A model generated the notes under the pieces. It was given only the letters and a program-made list of their open reading frames with translations, was not told the DNA's origin and did no database searches. DNA of 64,000 nt from Streptomyces chryseus (GTDB lineage: Bacteria > Actinomycetota > Actinomycetes > Streptomycetales > Streptomycetaceae). Below, piece by piece: positions 18,661 to 26,923 of the stretch. Location of the stretch: positions 95,850 through 159,849 of the forward strand of contig NZ_BMVO01000015.1 in NCBI RefSeq assembly GCF_014650755.1, written 5' to 3'. A program made the translations under genes and the position numbers. Numbering within the stretch: position 1 is the stretch's first letter; every line of letters starts with the position of its first letter.

Positions 18661-18903
18661 ATGGGCGTTTTTGCACGGTTTAGCCGCAAGTCCAAGGGAG
18701 CCGCTGAGGCGTCAACCGAGGAGGCGAAGGCCGCCACCGGGACGGCCGACACTCCGGAGGAGACCGCCGCGGAGGAGCCGGAAGGCGGGGCCCAGAAGGC
18801 CGCCGAGGCTTCCGACGCCGGCGCGGACAACGTGGAGATCCCCAAGCAGCAGTCCGCGGACGAAGCGGCGGACAATGGGGCCGGAGAGAGCGCCCGTCAG
18901 TAG
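18661..18903 (+). CDS. Small acidic protein, unknown function
   Basis: The 80-residue protein has a short basic, amphipathic head (MGVFARFSRKSKG) followed by a disordered tail dominated by Ala, Glu and Asp. The ATG has GGAGCAG 2-8 nt upstream. Codon third positions are mainly G or C and the gene stops 25 bp before the next small gene, so the two look like one operon. I do not recognise a domain. The basic head with an acidic tail could bind membrane or nucleic acid, but this is a guess. It runs opposite to miaA. Confidence 0.65.
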   Translation: MGVFARFSRKSKGAAEASTEEAKAATGTADTPEETAAEEPEGGAQKAAEASDAGADNVEIPKQQSADEAADNGAGESARQ

Positions 18904-18928
18904 TCCCCCGAAGAAGCGAAGGTGTTCC

Positions 18929-19201
18929 ATGGGCTTCCTGGATTCGTTGAAGGCCAAGCTTGCTCCTGCGAAGGACAAGGTCTCGGACCTCGCGCAGCAG
19001 CACGAGGGCAAGATCGAGCAGGGTCTGAACAAGGCCGCCAAGGCGGTCGACAGCAAGACCAAGGGCAAGTACAGCAGTCGGATCGAGTCGGGCACGGGCA
19101 AGGCCAAGCATGCCCTGGATCGCATCGCGCACAAGGACGACGGGCCCGGCGGAACCGGAGGCACCGGCACCACGCCGCCGCCTCCCCCTCCGGCGGTCTG
19201 A
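18929..19201 (+). CDS. Antitoxin-like protein (MT0933/Rv0909-like family)
   Basis: The 90-residue protein begins MGFLDSLKAKLAPAKDKV and continues as a charged amphipathic helix rich in Lys and Ala, ending in a Gly/Pro-rich tail with six consecutive prolines. This resembles the short actinobacterial family annotated as antitoxin after Rv0909. The usual toxin partner is not encoded next to it: the upstream gene is an acidic small protein and the downstream gene is on the other strand. The antitoxin role is therefore a family label, not shown here. GAAGCGAAGG just upstream gives a plausible ribosome site. A perfect 16-bp terminator follows. Confidence 0.75.
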   Translation: MGFLDSLKAKLAPAKDKVSDLAQQHEGKIEQGLNKAAKAVDSKTKGKYSSRIESGTGKAKHALDRIAHKDDGPGGTGGTGTTPPPPPPAV

Positions 19202-19230
19202 CGCCCGGCCTTCTGATCAGCGGCGACGGT

Positions 19231-19267
19231 GGACGGCCGTGGAGCGCTTCCCGCTCCACGGCCGTCC
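19231..19267. terminator. Bidirectional terminator after the antitoxin-like gene
   Basis: The arms 19231-19246 and 19252-19267 (GGACGGCCGTGGAGCG and its complement) pair perfectly over 16 bp with a CTTCC loop. They sit between two convergent genes. Confidence 0.8.
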
Positions 19268-19300
19268 CCGTGCGTGCGCGTGAGGGCTGGGCCGGTCGCC

Positions 19301-20035
19301 TCAGGACCAGACCGCGACGAAGTAGCCGACGCCGTAGGGGGCGTCCTCGTACAGCAGCCGGCCGCCGAGGCCGGCGCCCTCGGCGGCGCCCGCGAGGACC
19401 TGCCAGGGCGCTCGCCCCGCTGCCTTGAGTTCGTACGCCAGACGGCCGTCCAGGGCCGCCAGAGCGGCCGTGTCGGCCGCGCCCAGGGCCCGCGCCGCGG
19501 CGGCGTCGAACCCCTCGGCCCGTTCGTCCAGGTAGCCGGGCGCCTTGAGCGTCCGGCAGGCGCTGCCGTCGCCGAGTACGAGGAGGGCGACGCGCTCCGC
19601 CCGTGCGGCGAGCTTTCCGCCCTCCCGCGCGCACTGCTCACCGGCCAGCTGTTCCCCGACGCGCAGGCCCTCGACACGGGCGTCGGCCCACCGCGCGCGC
19701 GAGAGCAGCCAGGCCCCCACGGCGAGCGACGGGGGAAGCTCGCGTTCTGCGGCGCTTCCCGGGACGCCCGGTCGGGGCGTCGCGTCCGTTCCGAGGAACG
19801 TCGCGAAATCCGCACCGAAGCCCTCGAAGCTCCCCCTGGCGCCCTGGGGGTACGTCGCCGTGCCTTCCTGTTCCGCGGAACCGACCACGACGAGCAGGTC
19901 GGGACGGGAGGCCGCGAGTACGCCCACCGCGTCCGCGCACGCGTCCCGCGCGGCGGCGAGTTCCGGTGCGGCCCCCGAGGCGACCTCGGGGACCAGGAGC
20001 GGCGGACAGGGGCACACGGCGGCGGCGACAAGCAT
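19301..20035 (-). CDS. LigB-like (class III extradiol dioxygenase fold) protein lacking all histidines
   Basis: The 244-residue protein starts MLVAAAVCPCPPLLVPEVA. This aligns with the HxPPLLVPE start of class III extradiol dioxygenase B-type and MEMO-like proteins, but Cys stands where the first iron-binding His is expected. The later GDxSH-type segment reads LGDGSACRTL. I find no histidine anywhere in the protein, so a classical 2-His-1-carboxylate iron site cannot form. It keeps LLVVVGSAEQ and the C-terminal LYEDAPYGVGYFVAV. The ATG at 20035 was chosen because similarity starts there. It lies just downstream of miaB on the same strand, 75 bp away. Function unknown. Confidence 0.75.
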   Translation of the reverse strand: MLVAAAVCPCPPLLVPEVASGAAPELAAARDACADAVGVLAASRPDLLVVVGSAEQEGTATYPQGARGSFEGFGADFATFLGTDATPRPGVPGSAAERELPPSLAVGAWLLSRARWADARVEGLRVGEQLAGEQCAREGGKLAARAERVALLVLGDGSACRTLKAPGYLDERAEGFDAAAARALGAADTAALAALDGRLAYELKAAGRAPWQVLAGAAEGAGLGGRLLYEDAPYGVGYFVAVWS

Positions 20036-20110
20036 GCCCGGCAGCCTAGTACCCCGGCGGAATCGGACTCCGGGGCCGTTGCCGGGCGACACCCGTGGCG
20101 CGGGTGGCCG

Positions 20111-21595
20111 TTACTGGACGGAGCAGCCGCCCGTGACTGCCGGAAGCGGCTCCGGTACGCCGATCTTCGGCAGCCCCAGGAGCACACCGGCGCCCTGCTG
20201 CGGCTGCGCGGTGCGCTGCTCCCAGGCATCGCCCGCGCGGGTGCGGCGTACAGCCTTGGAGGGGCCCTCGGCCAGCAGGTGGTGCGGCGCGGCGTACGTG
20301 ATCTCGACCGTCACGACGTCGCCGGGACGCACGTCCTGGTCCGGCTTCGTGAAGTGGACGAGGCGATTGTCGGGGGCGCGTCCGGAGAGGCGGTGCGTGG
20401 CGCCGTCCTTGCGGCCCTCGCCCTCGGCGACCATGACGTCCACGGTGCGGCCGACCTGCTTCTTGTTCTCCTCCCAGGAGATCTCCTCCTGCAGGGCGAC
20501 CAGGCGCACGTACCGCTCCTGGACGACCTCCTTGGGGATCTGGTTCTCCATGGTGGCGGCCGGCGTACCGGGGCGCTTGGAGTACTGGAAGGTGAAGGCC
20601 TGCGCGAAGCGCGCCTCGCGGACCGTGTGCATGGTCTGCTCGAAGTCCTCCTCCGTCTCGCCGGGGAAGCCCACGATGATGTCGGTGGAGATGGCGGCGT
20701 GCGGCATGGCGGCGCGCACCTTCTCGATGATGCCGAGGAAGCGCTCCTGGCGGTACGAGCGGCGCATCGCCTTGAGGACGGTGTCCGAACCGGACTGGAG
20801 CGGCATGTGCAGCTGCGGCATGACGTTCGGCGTCTCGGCCATCGCGGCGATCACGTCGTCCGTGAAGTCGCGCGGGTGCGGCGAGGTGAACCGCACGCGC
20901 TCCAGGCCCTCGATCGTGCCGCATGCGCGCAGCAGCTTGGAGAACGCCTCGCGGTCGCCGATGTCGGAGCCGTACGCGTTGACGTTCTGGCCGAGCAGGG
21001 TGATCTCGGAGACGCCCTCGGCGACCAGTGCCTCGATCTCGGCGAGGATGTCGCCGGTCCTGCGGTCCTTCTCCTTGCCGCGCAGCGCCGGGACGATGCA
21101 GAAGGTGCAGGTGTTGTTGCACCCGACGGAGATGGACACCCAGGCGGCGTACGCGCTCTCGCGCCGGGTCGGCAGCGTGCTCGGGAACGCCTCCAGCGAC
21201 TCCGCGATCTCGACCTGCGCCTCTTCCTGGACGCGGGCGCGCTCCAGCAGCACCGGCAGCTTGCCGATGTTGTGCGTGCCGAAGACCACGTCGACCCAGG
21301 GGGCCTTCTTGACGATGGTGTCGCGGTCCTTCTGCGCGAGGCAGCCGCCGACGGCGATCTGCATGCCCGGCCGCTTGGTCTTCATGGGGGCGAGCCTGCC
21401 GAGGTTGCCGTACAGCTTGTTGTCGGCGTTCTCCCGCACCGCGCAGGTGTTGAAGACGACGACGTCGGCGTCCCCGTCGGCGCCCTCCGGCGCACGCACG
21501 TATCCCGCGCCCTCCAGGAGGCCCGAGAGCCGTTCGGAGTCGTGGACGTTCATCTGGCACCCGTAAGTGCGCACCTCGTATGTCTTCTCGCTCAT
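20111..21595 (-). CDS. miaB: tRNA-2-methylthio-N6-dimethylallyladenosine synthase MiaB
   Basis: MiaB is a radical-SAM methylthiotransferase that acts after MiaA on A37 of tRNA. The 494-residue protein has the N-terminal UPF0004 domain (VRTYGCQMNVHDSERLSG) with its cluster cysteines, the radical-SAM motif GCNNTCTFCIVPALRG, the LGQNVNAYG loop, and a C-terminal TRAM domain. The ATG at 21595 is preferred. A GTG three codons earlier is possible and the open frame continues further, but similarity begins at SEKTYEVRTYG. A C-terminal tail ending in CSVQ extends beyond the TRAM domain. Divergent from the TAXI receptor gene. Confidence 0.95.
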   Translation of the reverse strand: MSEKTYEVRTYGCQMNVHDSERLSGLLEGAGYVRAPEGADGDADVVVFNTCAVRENADNKLYGNLGRLAPMKTKRPGMQIAVGGCLAQKDRDTIVKKAPWVDVVFGTHNIGKLPVLLERARVQEEAQVEIAESLEAFPSTLPTRRESAYAAWVSISVGCNNTCTFCIVPALRGKEKDRRTGDILAEIEALVAEGVSEITLLGQNVNAYGSDIGDREAFSKLLRACGTIEGLERVRFTSPHPRDFTDDVIAAMAETPNVMPQLHMPLQSGSDTVLKAMRRSYRQERFLGIIEKVRAAMPHAAISTDIIVGFPGETEEDFEQTMHTVREARFAQAFTFQYSKRPGTPAATMENQIPKEVVQERYVRLVALQEEISWEENKKQVGRTVDVMVAEGEGRKDGATHRLSGRAPDNRLVHFTKPDQDVRPGDVVTVEITYAAPHHLLAEGPSKAVRRTRAGDAWEQRTAQPQQGAGVLLGLPKIGVPEPLPAVTGGCSVQ

Positions 21596-21665
21596 CTCGT
21601 ACACCAGGGTACGGGCCCCGGCACCCCCTGGTCTCCGAGGGGAGTGAACTGGCAGGATCGCGCGC

Positions 21666-22661
21666 ATGCTCCACGCCCTCCCCCGCTTCAGCCGCCGCCG
21701 CGCCCTCCAGGGGTCCGTCGCCGCACTCGTGGTGACCGGACTGCTGCTGTGGTGGCTCCTGCCGATCGGGGAGGCCCCACCGCGCGGGAAGGTCACGTTC
21801 AGTACGGGCGTGACCACCGGCGTCTACCAGCGCTACGGCGAGCTCCTGGACAAGGAGGTCGCCCGCGACCTCCCCGACGTCGCCATGGAGCTGCGGTCCA
21901 GCGAGGGCTCCCGGCAGAACCTGGCGCGTCTGGTGAACGGGGAGGCCGATTTCACGATCGCCACGGCCGACGCGGTGGCGCAGTACTTCCGCGACGGTCT
22001 GCCCGAGGGGTACCGGCTGCGTGGTTGCGCCCGGCTGTACGACGACTACGTGCAGCTCGTCGTGCCGAAGCGTTCCACGGTGCGCTCCGCGGCCGATCTC
22101 CGGAACAAGCGGGTGGCGGTCGGCCAGGACGGCTCGGGTGTACGACTGGTGTCGAACCAGCTGCTCGAGGCCGCGGGGCTCGATCCCGAGCAGGACATCA
22201 CTCCGGTGTCCATCGGCATCGACACCATGCCCCAGCGCCTGGAGAACGGCACGATCGACGCCTTCTTCTGGTCCGGCGGCCTGCCCACGGCCGCGGTCAG
22301 GGACCTCTCGAAGCGCTTCGACATCCGGCTCGTGCCCCTGGGTGATCTGGTCGACGAGCTGCACGCCGAGCCCGGCCCCTCCCGCTACTACCGGTCCGCC
22401 GTGATGCCCGCCGACGCGTACCGGGAGGCGCAGGACGGGAAGGCCGTGCCGACGGTGGCGGTGGCCAACCTGCTCGTGACGACGGACACCGTGGACGCGC
22501 GGCTGACCGAAGGGCTCACCCGTACGGTGATAGGGAGCCGGGACAGCATCGGCAAGCAGGTGCACGCGGCGCAGCTGGTGGATCTGCGGACCGCCATCTA
22601 CACCGATCCGCTGGAGCTGCACGAGGGCGCGCAGCGCTACTACCGGTCGGTCAAGCCGTAG
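21666..22661 (+). CDS. TAXI-family solute-binding receptor (TRAP type), no permease nearby
   Basis: The 331-residue protein has a basic head, a single hydrophobic segment (AALVVTGLLLWWLLPIG) that looks like an anchor, then a TAXI-type periplasmic binding domain: VTFSTGVTTGVYQRYGELL, ELRSSEGSRQNLARL, DFTIATADAVAQYF, NKRVAVGQDGSGVRL and IDAFFWSGGLPTAAVRDL. TAXI receptors normally deliver ligands such as glutamate to a fused TRAP DctQM permease, but none is encoded here. Its stop codon overlaps the stop of the convergent histidine kinase by 11 bp. It may act as the sensor input for that kinase, or serve a distant permease. Confidence 0.85.
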   Translation: MLHALPRFSRRRALQGSVAALVVTGLLLWWLLPIGEAPPRGKVTFSTGVTTGVYQRYGELLDKEVARDLPDVAMELRSSEGSRQNLARLVNGEADFTIATADAVAQYFRDGLPEGYRLRGCARLYDDYVQLVVPKRSTVRSAADLRNKRVAVGQDGSGVRLVSNQLLEAAGLDPEQDITPVSIGIDTMPQRLENGTIDAFFWSGGLPTAAVRDLSKRFDIRLVPLGDLVDELHAEPGPSRYYRSAVMPADAYREAQDGKAVPTVAVANLLVTTDTVDARLTEGLTRTVIGSRDSIGKQVHAAQLVDLRTAIYTDPLELHEGAQRYYRSVKP

Positions 22662-24048
22662 GGCCGGTGCGCGGGACCCTGAGGGTCACGCGCAGTCCCC
22701 GGGGCTCGTTGCGGGCGTACGACATGGTGCCGCCGCCCGGCAGGAGCAGGGCGCGCGAGATGGACAGGCCGAGGCCCGAGCCGCTGACGTTCTGATGGCG
22801 GTTGCTGCGCCAGAACCGGTCACCGACGCGTTCCAGTTCGTCGTCGGTCAGGCCCGGGCCGCCGTCGGCGACCGTGATCGTGCAGGTCTCGCCGTTCGGC
22901 ACGACCTCGACCGTGACGTCCTCTCCGCCCGGCGTGAACTTCAGGGCGTTGTCGACCACCGCGTCCAGGGCGCTGGAGAGCGCCACCGGGTCGCCCCAGG
23001 CGGTGACGGCCGCCGGGCCCTCCCGGGTGAGGTGCACGCCCTTGTCGTCCGCCAGGGGGCGCCAGGCGGCGACCCGCTCGGTGACCAGGTCGCCGATGTC
23101 GATGAGCTGGAGGTGCGTGGTGGCCTGCTCGGCCAGCGCCAGGCCGAGGAGGCTGTCGAGGACCTGGGCGAGGCGCTTGCCCTCGGTCCGCACGGAGGCG
23201 ATCTCCTCGTTGCCCTCGGGCAGTTCGAGCGAGAGGAGCTCGATCCGCAGCAGAAGGGCCGCAAGGGGGTTGCGCAGTTGGTGGGAGGCGTCGGCGACGA
23301 AGGCGCGCTGCTGCTCCAGCACTTCCTCGACGTTGTCCGCCATCTCGTTGAACGAGCGGGCGAGCCGCCTGAGTTCGGGCGGACCGCCGGCCACCGCCAC
23401 CCGCGAGTTCATCAGACCCGTCGCGATGTCGTGCGTGACCGCGTCCAGGACACGTACGGGCCTGAGCACCCACCCGGTCAGCCGGAACGCGGCGCCCACC
23501 GCCACCAGCATCGCCGCGAACTCGCCCGCCGCGATGACCAGCCAGCCCTGCAGGATCCGTGAGCGCATCGGTCCGGTCGGCGAATCGGTGACGACGACCG
23601 CGACCACGTCGCCGTCCCGTACGACCGGGGAGGCGACCACGAGACGGCCCTCCTGCCACGGCCACACCTGGGGCGGGTCGTGACTGCGGCGCTTGTAGAG
23701 CGCTTCCTCGAAGGCGTCGAGGCCCTCGCCGCTCTCGGGAACGGCCCAGCCCTCCGGCGCGCTCGCCATCGCCCACTTGTCGCGGTAGAAGACGCCCGCC
23801 TTGATCCCGTACACGGCGTAGTAGCTGGCGAGTTCGGCCTCCAGCGTCCTGCGGCGTTCGTCCTGGCCGCTCTCCGTGCGTTCGGTGACGAACTGGGCGA
23901 GCGCCGCGAAACGCGCCGTGTCGTCGATCCGGTCGACGACCACTCGCTGCTGCTGTGCCGCTGCGACGCTCACCGCGAGGGGGAAGCCCAGCGCGAGCAG
24001 GATGCCCGCGAGCAGGACGATGAGGAGCGGGAGGAGGCGGGTGCGCAC
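22651..24048 (-). CDS. Membrane sensor histidine kinase (EnvZ/OmpR type)
   Basis: The 465-residue kinase has an N-terminal membrane helix (LLPLLIVLLAGILLALGFPL), an extracellular domain of about 110 residues, a second helix, a HAMP domain, the phosphoacceptor His in VADASHQLRNPLAALLLR (about residue 256) and an ATP-binding domain with NALKFTPGG, DGGPGLTDDEL and GSGLGLSISRALL. All required residues are present. It follows its response regulator by only 6 bp and is surely cotranscribed with it. Its 3' end overlaps the convergent TAXI receptor gene. The signal is unknown; proximity to the receptor and to gluABCD suggests an amino acid or carboxylate, by inference. Confidence 0.93.
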   Translation of the reverse strand: MRTRLLPLLIVLLAGILLALGFPLAVSVAAAQQQRVVVDRIDDTARFAALAQFVTERTESGQDERRRTLEAELASYYAVYGIKAGVFYRDKWAMASAPEGWAVPESGEGLDAFEEALYKRRSHDPPQVWPWQEGRLVVASPVVRDGDVVAVVVTDSPTGPMRSRILQGWLVIAAGEFAAMLVAVGAAFRLTGWVLRPVRVLDAVTHDIATGLMNSRVAVAGGPPELRRLARSFNEMADNVEEVLEQQRAFVADASHQLRNPLAALLLRIELLSLELPEGNEEIASVRTEGKRLAQVLDSLLGLALAEQATTHLQLIDIGDLVTERVAAWRPLADDKGVHLTREGPAAVTAWGDPVALSSALDAVVDNALKFTPGGEDVTVEVVPNGETCTITVADGGPGLTDDELERVGDRFWRSNRHQNVSGSGLGLSISRALLLPGGGTMSYARNEPRGLRVTLRVPRTGPTA

Positions 24049-24054
24049 GTGGGG

Positions 24055-24765
24055 TTACGGGGCCTGTACCGACGCGGCCGGTGCGACGAGCCGGTAGCCG
24101 ACCCCGCGCACGGTCTCGATGAGCGCGGGCATCCGCAGCTTGGAGCGCAGGGAGGCCACGTGCACCTCCAGGGTGCGCCCGGTGCCCTCCCAGCTCGTAC
24201 GCCAGACCTCGCTGATGATCTGCTCGCGGCGGAAGACCACGCCGGGCCGCTGCGCGAGGAGCGCGAGCAGGTCGAACTCCTTGCGGGTCAGCTGCACTTC
24301 GACGCCGGCGACGCTCACGCGGCGGGTGGGCAGCTCGATGCGTACGCCGCCCAGCCGCAGCGCGGCGTCGTCGCCGGGGGCGGGCGACGGGTCGCCGGTG
24401 GCCTTGCGCCGGGCGACGGCGTGGATACGGGCGAGCAGTTCGCCGGTGTCGTACGGCTTGACGACGTAGTCGTCGGCGCCGAGGTTGAGGCCGTGGATGC
24501 GCGAGCGCACGTCGGAGCGCGCGGTCACCATGATCACCGGGGTGTTGCCGCGCTTGCGGATCTTGCCGCACACCTCGTAGCCGTCCTGGTCGGGCAGTCC
24601 GAGGTCGAGCAGGACGACACCGAAGGGCTCCTTCTCGGCCGGCAGGAGCGCCTGGATCGCCTCCTCGCCACTGCGGGCGTGGACGACCTGGAAGCCGTGG
24701 CGGACGAGGATGGCGGAGAGGGCGGCGGCGACGTGGTCGTCGTCCTCGACGAGCAGCAGCCTCAT
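24055..24765 (-). CDS. OmpR-family response regulator
   Basis: The 236-residue protein has a receiver domain with acidic pocket EDDD at residues 7-10, phosphoacceptor Asp54 (LLDLGLPDQDG) and the KPYDTGELLARI helix, followed by an OmpR-type winged helix (LTRKEFDLLALLAQRPG, ISEVWRTSWEGTGRTLEVH, ETVRGVGYRL). It is the first gene of the pair with the kinase at 22651. It is divergent from gluA across about 270 bp, so the glutamate uptake operon is a natural candidate target; no binding site was identified to prove this. Confidence 0.94.
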   Translation of the reverse strand: MRLLLVEDDDHVAAALSAILVRHGFQVVHARSGEEAIQALLPAEKEPFGVVLLDLGLPDQDGYEVCGKIRKRGNTPVIMVTARSDVRSRIHGLNLGADDYVVKPYDTGELLARIHAVARRKATGDPSPAPGDDAALRLGGVRIELPTRRVSVAGVEVQLTRKEFDLLALLAQRPGVVFRREQIISEVWRTSWEGTGRTLEVHVASLRSKLRMPALIETVRGVGYRLVAPAASVQAP

Positions 24766-24970
24766 GGCACCTCCCCCTCCGGTGAAATCTCAGTGAACAG
24801 GTCCGGCGCAATACGCCTCAGGGCATAAACGCCGATGGGTCACGTTCCAGTCAAGGGACTTCCCGTTACGGGCATGTTCCGTTACGGAGCCGGTACACCG
24901 GCCCGAATCCTGTTCACGCGGCGTGTCCGCTCGAAGCCGTATCGTTATGCTCAATTTCCGCTCAGATGTG

Positions 24971-25000
24971 ATGACGCTGGTCGTAACGGCTGGCTAGGGT
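24971..25000 (+). promoter_or_regulatory. Candidate HrdB-type promoter of gluABCD
   Basis: ATGACG (24971-24976) and TAGGGT (24995-25000), with an 18-bp spacer, match the streptomycete housekeeping pattern TTGACN/TAGRRT at 4 of 6 and 6 of 6 positions. The start of transcription would lie near 25007, about 28 nt before the gluA ATG, leaving room for GGAG at 25021-25024. Confidence 0.4.
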
Positions 25001-25034
25001 CCTCCCCAACCGAGGAGGACGGAGCAAGAAGCCG

Positions 25035-25820
25035 ATGAGCGGAGTTTCAGTGACCAAGGCCGCCGATGACGCTGCCCCCGCAGCCGACGACCTGGTCGTG
25101 CTGAGCAACGTCAACAAGCACTTCGGCGCGCTGCATGTGCTCCAGGACATCGATCTGACCATCGCCCGTGGCGAGGTCGTGGTCGTCATCGGACCCTCGG
25201 GGTCCGGAAAGTCCACGCTGTGCCGCACCATCAACCGCCTGGAGACGATCGACTCCGGCGCGATAGCCATCGACGGCAAGCCGCTGCCCCAGGAGGGCAA
25301 GGAGCTCGCACGGCTGCGTGCCGATGTCGGCATGGTCTTCCAGTCGTTCAACCTCTTCGCACACAAGACGGTGCTGGAGAACGTCACGCTGGGCCAGATC
25401 AAGGTCCGCAAGGCGGACAAGGCCGCGGCCGAGAAGAAGGGCCGGGAGCTGCTCGACCGCGTGGGCGTCGGCTCGCAGGCCGACAAGTACCCGGCCCAGC
25501 TCTCCGGTGGCCAGCAGCAACGTGTCGCGATCGCGCGGGCGTTGGCCATGGACCCCAAGGTCATGCTCTTCGACGAGCCCACTTCGGCGCTCGACCCCGA
25601 GATGATCAACGAGGTCCTGGAGGCCATGCAGCAGCTGGCGCGCGACGGAATGACGATGGTGGTCGTCACCCACGAGATGGGCTTCGCGCGCTCGGCCGCC
25701 AACCGCGTCGTCTTCATGGCGGACGGCAAGATCGTCGAGCAGGCCACGCCCGACCAGTTCTTCAGCAACCCGCGCAGCGACCGGGCCAAGGACTTCCTGT
25801 CGAAGATCCTTCACCACTGA
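25035..25820 (+). CDS. gluA: Glutamate ABC importer, ATP-binding protein GluA
   Basis: The 261-residue ABC ATPase has Walker A GPSGSGKST at residues 53-61, a Q-loop in MVFQSFNLFAHKTVLENV, the signature LSGGQQQRVAIARAL, Walker B VMLFDEPTSALD and the H-loop VVVTHEMGFARSA. These are typical of the polar amino acid uptake (PAAT) family. A 20-residue Ala/Asp-rich head precedes the fold. The ribosome site GGAG lies 10 nt before the ATG; a GTG five codons downstream is an alternative. It is the first gene of the operon gluA-gluB-gluC-gluD, whose order matches Corynebacterium and S. coelicolor glutamate systems. Confidence 0.94.
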   Translation: MSGVSVTKAADDAAPAADDLVVLSNVNKHFGALHVLQDIDLTIARGEVVVVIGPSGSGKSTLCRTINRLETIDSGAIAIDGKPLPQEGKELARLRADVGMVFQSFNLFAHKTVLENVTLGQIKVRKADKAAAEKKGRELLDRVGVGSQADKYPAQLSGGQQQRVAIARALAMDPKVMLFDEPTSALDPEMINEVLEAMQQLARDGMTMVVVTHEMGFARSAANRVVFMADGKIVEQATPDQFFSNPRSDRAKDFLSKILHH

Positions 25821-25894
25821 CGACCGACGACCAACGACGTCGTACGACGCACGCCGTACGACGTATGACGACCACGACTCAAGGGATGTTCACG

Positions 25895-26809
25895 ATGAAG
25901 CTCCGCAAGACGGCCGCCGTCGCCATTGCCGTGCTCGCCCTGACCGCGACCGCCTGTGGTGGCGAGTCCGGCACCGCGGGTGACAAGCCGAAGGACCCGA
26001 CCGGCGGCAAGGAAGCCCCCAAGCTTCCCACGTACACGGTCGCCAAGGACGTCAAGATCGACTCGCCGGCCCTGAAGAAGGCCCAGAAGGCCGGCAAGAT
26101 CACCTTCGGCGCCAAGAACGACCAGCCGTACCTCGGCTTCGAGGACACCGACGGCAAGCGTTCCGGTTTCGACATCGAGATCGCCAAGATGGTCGCCGCC
26201 GACCTCGGCTTCTCGGCCGACCAGATCACCTTCAAGACGGTCGACTCCGGCGTCCGCGAGACGACCATCTCGAAGGGCGACATCGACCTGTACGTCGGCA
26301 CGTACACGATCAACGACGAGCGCAAGAAGCAGGTCGGCTTCGCCGGTCCGTACTTCATGGCCGGAGCCGACCTCCTGGTCCGCAAGGACGAGAAGGCGAT
26401 CACCGGAGCGGACTCCCTCAAGGGCAAGAAGGTCTGCTCGATCGTCGGCTCCACGCCGCTCCAGGAGATCAAGAAGCCGAAGTACGGCGCGGAGACCGTC
26501 GAGCTCTCGAAGTACTCCGAGTGCGTGCAGCAGCTCATCAACAACGAGGTCGACGCCGTCACCACCGACGACGCGATCCTCAAGGGCTACGCGGCCCAGC
26601 GTCCGACGAAGCTCAAGGTGCTCGGCAAGCCGTTCACCAAGGAGCCGTACGGCATCGGCATGAGCAAGGGCGACAAGGCGCTGCGCGACGCGGTCAGCGA
26701 CGCCCTCGAGGCGCACATCAAGAACGGCGACTACAAGAAGGCGTACGACGCGACGCTCGGCCTGTCCGGCTCCGAGTTCACCGAGCCGCCGGCGCTCGAG
26801 CGTTACTGA
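25895..26809 (+). CDS. gluB: Glutamate-binding lipoprotein GluB
   Basis: The 304-residue substrate-binding protein starts with a lipoprotein signal (MKLRKTAAVAIAVLALTATACGG; the Cys is the lipidated residue). It then carries a bacterial extracellular solute-binding family 3 domain: ITFGAKNDQPYLGFED, KRSGFDIEIAKMVAADLGF, ISKGDIDLYVGTYTINDER, KKVCSIVGSTPLQEI and DAVTTDDAILKGYA. The ATG at 25895 has AAGGG 9 nt upstream; earlier in-frame ATGs would place extra residues before the signal peptide. It lies 74 bp after gluA. A stable hairpin follows before gluC. Confidence 0.94.
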   Translation: MKLRKTAAVAIAVLALTATACGGESGTAGDKPKDPTGGKEAPKLPTYTVAKDVKIDSPALKKAQKAGKITFGAKNDQPYLGFEDTDGKRSGFDIEIAKMVAADLGFSADQITFKTVDSGVRETTISKGDIDLYVGTYTINDERKKQVGFAGPYFMAGADLLVRKDEKAITGADSLKGKKVCSIVGSTPLQEIKKPKYGAETVELSKYSECVQQLINNEVDAVTTDDAILKGYAAQRPTKLKVLGKPFTKEPYGIGMSKGDKALRDAVSDALEAHIKNGDYKKAYDATLGLSGSEFTEPPALERY

Positions 26810-26843
26810 CAACCGCCGTCTGTCTTCGGTGGTGACTTTCCGG

Positions 26844-26876
26844 GCCCCGTACGCGCTTGAGGGGAGCGTACGGGGC
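26844..26876 (+). terminator. Intra-operon hairpin between gluB and gluC
   Basis: A perfect 11-bp stem is formed by GCCCCGTACGC (26844-26854) and GCGTACGGGGC (26866-26876) with an 11-nt loop and no T-run. It probably stabilises the upstream gluAB message or causes partial termination, giving more binding protein than permease. Confidence 0.55.
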
Positions 26877-26923
26877 GCGGTGTCCCCTGCCCGTCCGCTG
26901 CTGCCGCCCACGAGGACTTCCCC

